Source: Bryobacteraceae bacterium
Lineage (GTDB): Bacteria; Acidobacteriota; Terriglobia; Bryobacterales; Bryobacteraceae
Assembly (NCBI GenBank): GCA_026129905.1
Contig: JAHCHE010000005.1
Span: 124,001-188,000 of the forward strand
Reading direction: 5' to 3'
Length of the DNA stretch: 64,000 nt
Shown: positions 59,507 to 64,000 of the stretch, piece by piece
How the letters are laid out: each line of letters starts with the position of its first letter
How positions within the stretch are numbered: the first letter of the stretch is position 1
Notes under the pieces: model-generated
Seen by the model: the letters and a program-made list of their open reading frames with translations, nothing else
Database searches by the model: none
What the model was told of the DNA's origin: nothing
Made by a program: the position numbers and the translations under genes

Positions 59507-62269
59507 TCAGGTTCGACCCTTCAGTTTCCGTCCGATGCGCTTGCGTTCTCCGCCGTCGGGCGCATACTCGATCGCGGAACGGTACGCTGCCTCCGCTTCC
59601 GTTTCGCTGCCCCTGGCCGCGTGTAGATCGCCGATCGCCTCGAAGATCCGCGACCCGCGCGGCTGGCGCTTCAGCGCCTGGTTGAGTTGATCGAGCGCGG
59701 CGTCTGTCCGGCCCGCCTGCTGGTAGAGTTCGGCTAGCGCGAGACGGGCGGCAACGTAGTCCGGCCGCAGGCGCACGGCCGTTTCAAACTGGCTCACCGC
59801 CCCCGTCGTATCTCCGGTACGAGCGAGGGCGCGCGCAAGGCTGAGGATGGAGGGGAGGTACTCCGGTTCTTTGGCGAGCGCTTCGCGCCAAAGCTGAATC
59901 GCCTCGGCCGCGCGGACGGGTTCTTCCGCCAGCAGCACCGCGAGGTTGTGCCGCGCCGAAAGGAACTCCGCGTCCTTTTCGAGCGCCGCGTGGTACAGAC
60001 GCTCTGCCTCCTCGCGCCGGCCCGCGGAGGCTTTCAGGAAGCCCAGGGCGTTGTACGGTTCGGGGCGGTCGGGCGTCAGATCGATGGCCTTCCTATAGGC
60101 CGCCTCGGCGTCCTTGCGGCGATTCATCCGTTGATACACGAGCCCGAGGTTGTACGGCAGGTACGAATAGCGCGGCGCCAGCTTCATCGCCCGCTGATAG
60201 GCGCGCACCGCTTCGTCGTAATTGCCGCGCTCGGCGTGGGCGAGCGCGAGATTGTGGATCGGATAAGCCCAATAGGGCGCCAGGCGAATCGCGTCGCGGA
60301 AAGCGGCGATGGCGCGGTCGTAGTCGGCCTGCTCCAGGTAGGCAATGCCGAGTGCGTTATACGAATAGGCGCCGGCGGGATCGAAGCGGACGGCGCGTTC
60401 CAGCAGTTGGCTGGCCTCGTCGTACTGCTTGTCAAACAGCTTCGTGCGGCCGTCGCAAAACAGCTTGCGGCTCCGCAACAGCATCGATTCGGGCGTGAGC
60501 TGAAGGGCCGCGTCGAACCACTCGGCGCCGGCGGCAAAATCGGAGCGCGACTGCGGGATCTGGTCGCCTGTGAGGTAGCGCAGCAGCACCTGCTGGCCGC
60601 GGTTTTCCAGCTCCACGCGGAGCTTGTTCTCCTCCAGCAGGTACGCGTCCGGCGCCAGCGAGCCGCGAAGCCGCGCCAGTACGGTGAAAGCGCCGTCGGC
60701 ATCCCGGGGCAGGATCTTGCCCGCGGCGATGGCGGCGTCCAGCCCGATACCGGCCCGCGCCGGCAGATCGAGGGCGCGCGCAATGCCGGGCGCCCCCCCT
60801 GGCGCGGCGGCCAGAGCCAGAAGCTGCGGCTCCTGCGGCAATCCGGTCCACTTGGCGATCTGGATGCCGTCCTTGTTGACATCGGCCAGCGGGTGCGTGG
60901 TCTCCATCGAGCCGAAGTCCCGTGGATGCTGCCGGTCCATGGTTCCTTCGGCCACCTTGGCGCGCACGTACTCGATCAGCTCATTGAGGTCGACCGTCTG
61001 GTCCTGGTTCCGATCCGCTTCACCGCTTAGCCCGCTGAGGAGGAAATAGCTGAAAGCCCCGTGGCCGCCGCCGAACTGTTCGCCTTCGAAGGAAACTTCT
61101 TTGGCCCGGCTGGCGGTGAACAGAAACAGCTCCCCTTCGGCTTCCTGGAGGCGCTCGACGCTGCTGTTGAGACTGTTGGTGCGGCTGGCGATGGTTCCGA
61201 TGGTGGCGGAGCGGCAGGCATCGACATATGCCATGACGCGTCCCACGTTGGCCAGGTCCTCCCGCACCAGCTTGTTGACGTCGGCCATGGGCAGGGCCGT
61301 CGCGGCGAGGTCCTGCGGATCGCTGTCGTAGGTAACCAGGAACGCGCCCCGCTCGGGCTCGGCGACTCCGTGGCCGGCCAGGAGGAGGATCACGGTGTCA
61401 TTCGGCCCCGCCCGAACCTTGAGGAACGTCTCGAACGCGTTCCGGATGGCTGCCGTCGTGGCAGCTTCGTTGGTGAGTACGGTGATGTTCTCGGGCGGAA
61501 TCGAGCCCCCGCGCGGGCTCTTGAGAAACTGCTCGAACACCTCCGCGTCCTGATGCGCGAAACGCAGCGGCGGAACCTGCTCGGAGCGGTATTTCGAGAC
61601 GCCGACCAGCAGGGCGTAGGTCTTGCCTTCCGTGTTGGCGGCGGCGGGACGCTCATTTTCGAGCTCGAACAACCGGCTGTGGACCCAGGCGGCGTCGGGC
61701 CAGAGCTGGGCCAGTTTCCGGTACTCCTGCGCGGCGTCGGGCCGCAGGTCGTGCTTCTCGAAGACCGCGGCGCGCGCGATGCGAACCACCGGGTCGTCGG
61801 ATTCGGGCGGCAGTTCGGCTAGAATCGCTTTTTGTTGGGCCTCGGGCAGCGTCGGCAGCTTCAGGCCGGGTTGGGTCGTCACTACGGCGCGCACCAGCGA
61901 GGCGCCGTAATGCTGCTGCGAAGCTATCGAGGTCCGATCCACCGTGGGGAGAAAACAGGAGCCGACCGGCTTGGGAGGGGCCAGCGCGCCCGCGCGGACC
62001 CGGAGCTGGCGCTGCTCGACCAACACTTCCGTCTTGGCCTGGAGCGAAAGAATCGCCTTCTCGGGACAGAAGAGCACGCTGGCCGATTCCTGCGCCGCCA
62101 CGACGTCGCCCGGAAACAGAATATCTCCCGCGCGCGCCTGGAGCGGAAGTTGGGCGCCGGACCGCAACAGCAGCCCTCCGGTGGCCGAGAGCACAAGCCC
62201 TGCCGGCTGCGAGGCGGCGACGGCGGTTGTCAGCGCCGCCAGCAGGATGTATCGGCCAGGTGCGCCCAT
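59507..62269 (-). CDS. Exported caspase-like peptidase with FecR-like and TPR domains
   Basis: The 920-residue protein has a signal peptide and a FecR-like beta region (about 25-95, ARAGDILFPGDVVAAQESA). A peptidase C14-like domain follows at about 215-445: KTYALLVGVSKYRSEQVPPL, His300 in LLLAGHGVAEPE and Cys352 in MAYVDACRSAT. Inside it residues 419-430 (DRNQDQTVDLNE) fit a 12-residue EF-hand calcium loop. The last 300 residues contain at least eight TPRs. It may be a calcium-regulated protease or signalling scaffold. ATG 62269 overlaps the receptor stop as TGATG. No substrate is known. Confidence 0.85.
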   Translation of the reverse strand: MGAPGRYILLAALTTAVAASQPAGLVLSATGGLLLRSGAQLPLQARAGDILFPGDVVAAQESASVLFCPEKAILSLQAKTEVLVEQRQLRVRAGALAPPKPVGSCFLPTVDRTSIASQQHYGASLVRAVVTTQPGLKLPTLPEAQQKAILAELPPESDDPVVRIARAAVFEKHDLRPDAAQEYRKLAQLWPDAAWVHSRLFELENERPAAANTEGKTYALLVGVSKYRSEQVPPLRFAHQDAEVFEQFLKSPRGGSIPPENITVLTNEAATTAAIRNAFETFLKVRAGPNDTVILLLAGHGVAEPERGAFLVTYDSDPQDLAATALPMADVNKLVREDLANVGRVMAYVDACRSATIGTIASRTNSLNSSVERLQEAEGELFLFTASRAKEVSFEGEQFGGGHGAFSYFLLSGLSGEADRNQDQTVDLNELIEYVRAKVAEGTMDRQHPRDFGSMETTHPLADVNKDGIQIAKWTGLPQEPQLLALAAAPGGAPGIARALDLPARAGIGLDAAIAAGKILPRDADGAFTVLARLRGSLAPDAYLLEENKLRVELENRGQQVLLRYLTGDQIPQSRSDFAAGAEWFDAALQLTPESMLLRSRKLFCDGRTKLFDKQYDEASQLLERAVRFDPAGAYSYNALGIAYLEQADYDRAIAAFRDAIRLAPYWAYPIHNLALAHAERGNYDEAVRAYQRAMKLAPRYSYLPYNLGLVYQRMNRRKDAEAAYRKAIDLTPDRPEPYNALGFLKASAGRREEAERLYHAALEKDAEFLSARHNLAVLLAEEPVRAAEAIQLWREALAKEPEYLPSILSLARALARTGDTTGAVSQFETAVRLRPDYVAARLALAELYQQAGRTDAALDQLNQALKRQPRGSRIFEAIGDLHAARGSETEAEAAYRSAIEYAPDGGERKRIGRKLKGRT

Positions 62270-64000
62270 CAGAATTCCACCCGCAGCATGAGCTGTACCT
62301 GGCGAGGGGTTTCCACCAGAGGGGCGAGCCCCGGAAAGGTCGATTCCCTGCCCTGGCGGCCGTAAAGAGCGATCCCGAAATCGTCCGACGACAGCGACGC
62401 CGCCGGGTTTCTCAGGTTTGCGTGGTTGAAGATATTGTAGGCGTCCGCCCGGAAGCTGAGCCGTCCCGCTTCGCCGATCCACGGCAGCGCGAACGAGCGG
62501 CTGAGCGAGAGATCGACATTGTACAGGCCCGGTCCGCGAAACGCGTTCCGGCCCGTGTTGCCAAGGCGGCCCGGCGCGGGCTCGCGGAATGCCGCGCGGC
62601 TCAGTAGACGCTGGCCCCCCGGCACGGGAACCGCTCCTCCCACCGCGCCGACAAGGTCCGCCCGATTGTTGACGATCAGCTCGTCGGCGCCCGCGAACCG
62701 TTGGGGCACAAGGACCGAGTACGGAAAGCCGGACCGGAACGCGGCTAGTTGCGAGACCCGCCAGTTGCGCAACAGGCGTCCGGAGCCGGGCAGGTCCCAG
62801 ATGGAGAAGAAGACGAGGTTATGGCGCTGGTCGAAATCGGAGTTGCCGCGGTCCGCGCTGCTGTCGAACTGGCGCGCGAAGCTCGAGATCGCGTCGCGGC
62901 CGGCGCCGGAGGTGGCGCGGGTGAAGCTGAGGTCGAAAAAGTCGCGTGCCAGGGGCTCGCTCTGGTTGTCGATAGCGTGGCTCCAGGTATAGGCGAGTTG
63001 AAGTTGGGACCGGCGGGCGCGATATCGGACCAGCGTCGTCAGCGCGTGATAGCTGGAGCTTCCCTGGTTGGCGCGGTAGGAGATGGGAGGAAGGGCGGGA
63101 TTGAGACGTCCGCCGGGATTGCCGGTTTCCACGGGGCGGCTCAGCAGGCGATTCACCTCATCCGTGGTGATCAGCTTCCGTCCGAGCGAGCCCAAGCCGT
63201 TCACCTCCAGCGCCACCTGCTCGGTGAGCCGATGCTGCAGGCCGGCGAAATAGCTTTGGACGTACGCGTCGCGCAAGCCGGGCTGAAAGAGCGAAACCGG
63301 CGGGAAATCCTGGCTGAAGGCGCGGCCTCGGAAGTCCGCAAGACTTTCGGAGATAGGCCGGAGATAGTCGAAAGACGACACGCTCATGGGAAAAAGCGCA
63401 AGAACAAGGTTGTTGTTCCGCACATTTTCCCAGAGATTATCGAAGGGCCGGTCGTAAAATATCCCATAACCCCCGCGAAGGGTCGAGCGGCCGGCGCCGG
63501 ACAGGTCGTAGGAGACTCCGAACCGGGCGGCCAAGTTGTTGCCGTCGCCGTCAAAGACCTTCTGATCGCCGCCGGATGGCGTTTCGAGGCTTGCGGAGGC
63601 CAGCGCCTCGGCAAGGGGGCGGCCTGACGGGAGGGCGAGCATCGCGTCCTTGACGGCGCCCGTGTTGCGGGGAGCGCCGAAATTTTCGTATCGGAGCCCG
63701 TAGTTCAACGCCAGCCGCCGCGTGGCGCGGAAGGCGTCCTGAATGAAGAAATTGTATTGATTATAGGCGTAATTCCGGTCGAATTGCGGCGTTTGCAGGT
63801 TGGGCAGCGTCTGACGCGACGCGGCGGCCGCGAACAAGTTGGGAGAATCGAAGGCGAATTCGAGGATATCGGAGAAGCCGAACAGCCCATCGCGGCCGGC
63901 CGTGAGCGAGCCTTCCAGACGCCGGACCAGCACGCCGAAGCCGCCCTTGACCACGTGCCGGCCCGCGGACCAGGTCAGGTTCTGGACGATTTCCACGCCG
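62269..64000 (-). CDS. Oar-like TonB-dependent receptor, N-terminus outside window
   Basis: The visible 576 residues form a large beta-barrel: VVKGGFGVLVRRLEGSLTAG, NQYNFFIQDAFRATRRLALNYGLRYENF, STLRGGYGIFYDRPFDN, SYHALTTLVRYRARRSQLQLAYTWSHAIDNQS and a C-terminal aromatic residue (MLRVEF), as needed for barrel insertion. This is the carboxypeptidase-regulatory-domain (Oar-like) receptor family greatly expanded in Acidobacteriota. The gene continues past base 64000; its start and plug are not visible. Its stop overlaps the caspase-TPR start by one base. Confidence 0.9.
   Translation of the reverse strand, partial: GVEIVQNLTWSAGRHVVKGGFGVLVRRLEGSLTAGRDGLFGFSDILEFAFDSPNLFAAAASRQTLPNLQTPQFDRNYAYNQYNFFIQDAFRATRRLALNYGLRYENFGAPRNTGAVKDAMLALPSGRPLAEALASASLETPSGGDQKVFDGDGNNLAARFGVSYDLSGAGRSTLRGGYGIFYDRPFDNLWENVRNNNLVLALFPMSVSSFDYLRPISESLADFRGRAFSQDFPPVSLFQPGLRDAYVQSYFAGLQHRLTEQVALEVNGLGSLGRKLITTDEVNRLLSRPVETGNPGGRLNPALPPISYRANQGSSSYHALTTLVRYRARRSQLQLAYTWSHAIDNQSEPLARDFFDLSFTRATSGAGRDAISSFARQFDSSADRGNSDFDQRHNLVFFSIWDLPGSGRLLRNWRVSQLAAFRSGFPYSVLVPQRFAGADELIVNNRADLVGAVGGAVPVPGGQRLLSRAAFREPAPGRLGNTGRNAFRGPGLYNVDLSLSRSFALPWIGEAGRLSFRADAYNIFNHANLRNPAASLSSDDFGIALYGRQGRESTFPGLAPLVETPRQVQLMLRVEF

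Noticed and set aside
1-64000. rRNA or tRNA genes
   Set aside because: No rRNA-like or cloverleaf sequence was recognised by eye; a tRNAscan or Infernal search would be needed to exclude small RNAs.

Overview
The window is GC-rich bacterial chromosome. Its gene content points to the Acidobacteriota, most likely the Solibacter/Bryobacter branch (Bryobacterales). The markers are a secreted protein ending in the Solibacter-type C-terminal domain (TIGR03437-like, 7.6-10.0 kb), a PadR regulator coupled to an 'acidobacterial duplicated orphan permease' (48.6-51.5 kb), an Oar-like TonB-dependent receptor (from 62.3 kb), several Ser/Thr kinases with WD40-like beta-propeller or TPR sensors, and an ECF sigma factor paired with a TPR kinase. 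The assignment is inference from families; no rRNA, tRNA or CRISPR was seen.

Layout. 0-12.6 kb: a truncated membrane protein, a decayed Uma2 gene, a TolC-type outer-membrane protein, truA, an IlvD/Edd dehydratase with an L-rhamnonate-dehydratase-like enzyme, the Solibacter-type secreted protein, a polytopic membrane protein, and a DUF507-ribokinase operon behind a strong promoter. 12.6-19.6 kb: a leftward run of seven genes including aspartate kinase and a cytidylate kinase fused to a [2Fe-2S] ferredoxin domain. 20-23.7 kb: a tightly overlapping operon of methyltransferase, SIR2-fold protein and glycosyltransferase. 23.8-27.6 kb: a sigma-54 two-component system divergent from a small secreted Cys-rich protein, an OB-like protein and a CcmH-like protein. 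28-42.5 kb: an arabinose-isomerase-like enzyme, two tandem paralogous receptor kinases, a GIY-YIG protein, a large secreted protein of unknown type, and a TPR kinase/ECF sigma/acidic protein group. 42.5-57 kb: metabolic and regulatory genes, including a double beta-lactamase-fold protein, two HpcH/HpaI aldolases, a sugar-acid MFS transporter, a ThuA-domain protein, ADOP/PadR, purB with an O-methyltransferase, and a YycJ-like hydrolase. 57-64 kb: a BtuB-like receptor, a hairpin array abutting VapBC remnants, and a caspase-TPR protein coupled to an Oar-like receptor.

How genes work together. Scattered genes suggest non-phosphorylative catabolism of a deoxy-sugar acid: a RhmD-like dehydratase at 6.2 kb, and a RhmA-like aldolase beside an ACS-type transporter at 51.6-53.7 kb. 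Kinase and two-component genes suggest heavy environmental sensing. The candidates most worth following are the methyltransferase/SIR2/glycosyltransferase operon, the ferredoxin-CMP kinase fusion, the calcium-loop caspase-TPR protein and the dispersed hairpin element. Three genes also carry a TANAAT box exactly 6 nt before ATG, which suggests leaderless transcripts.
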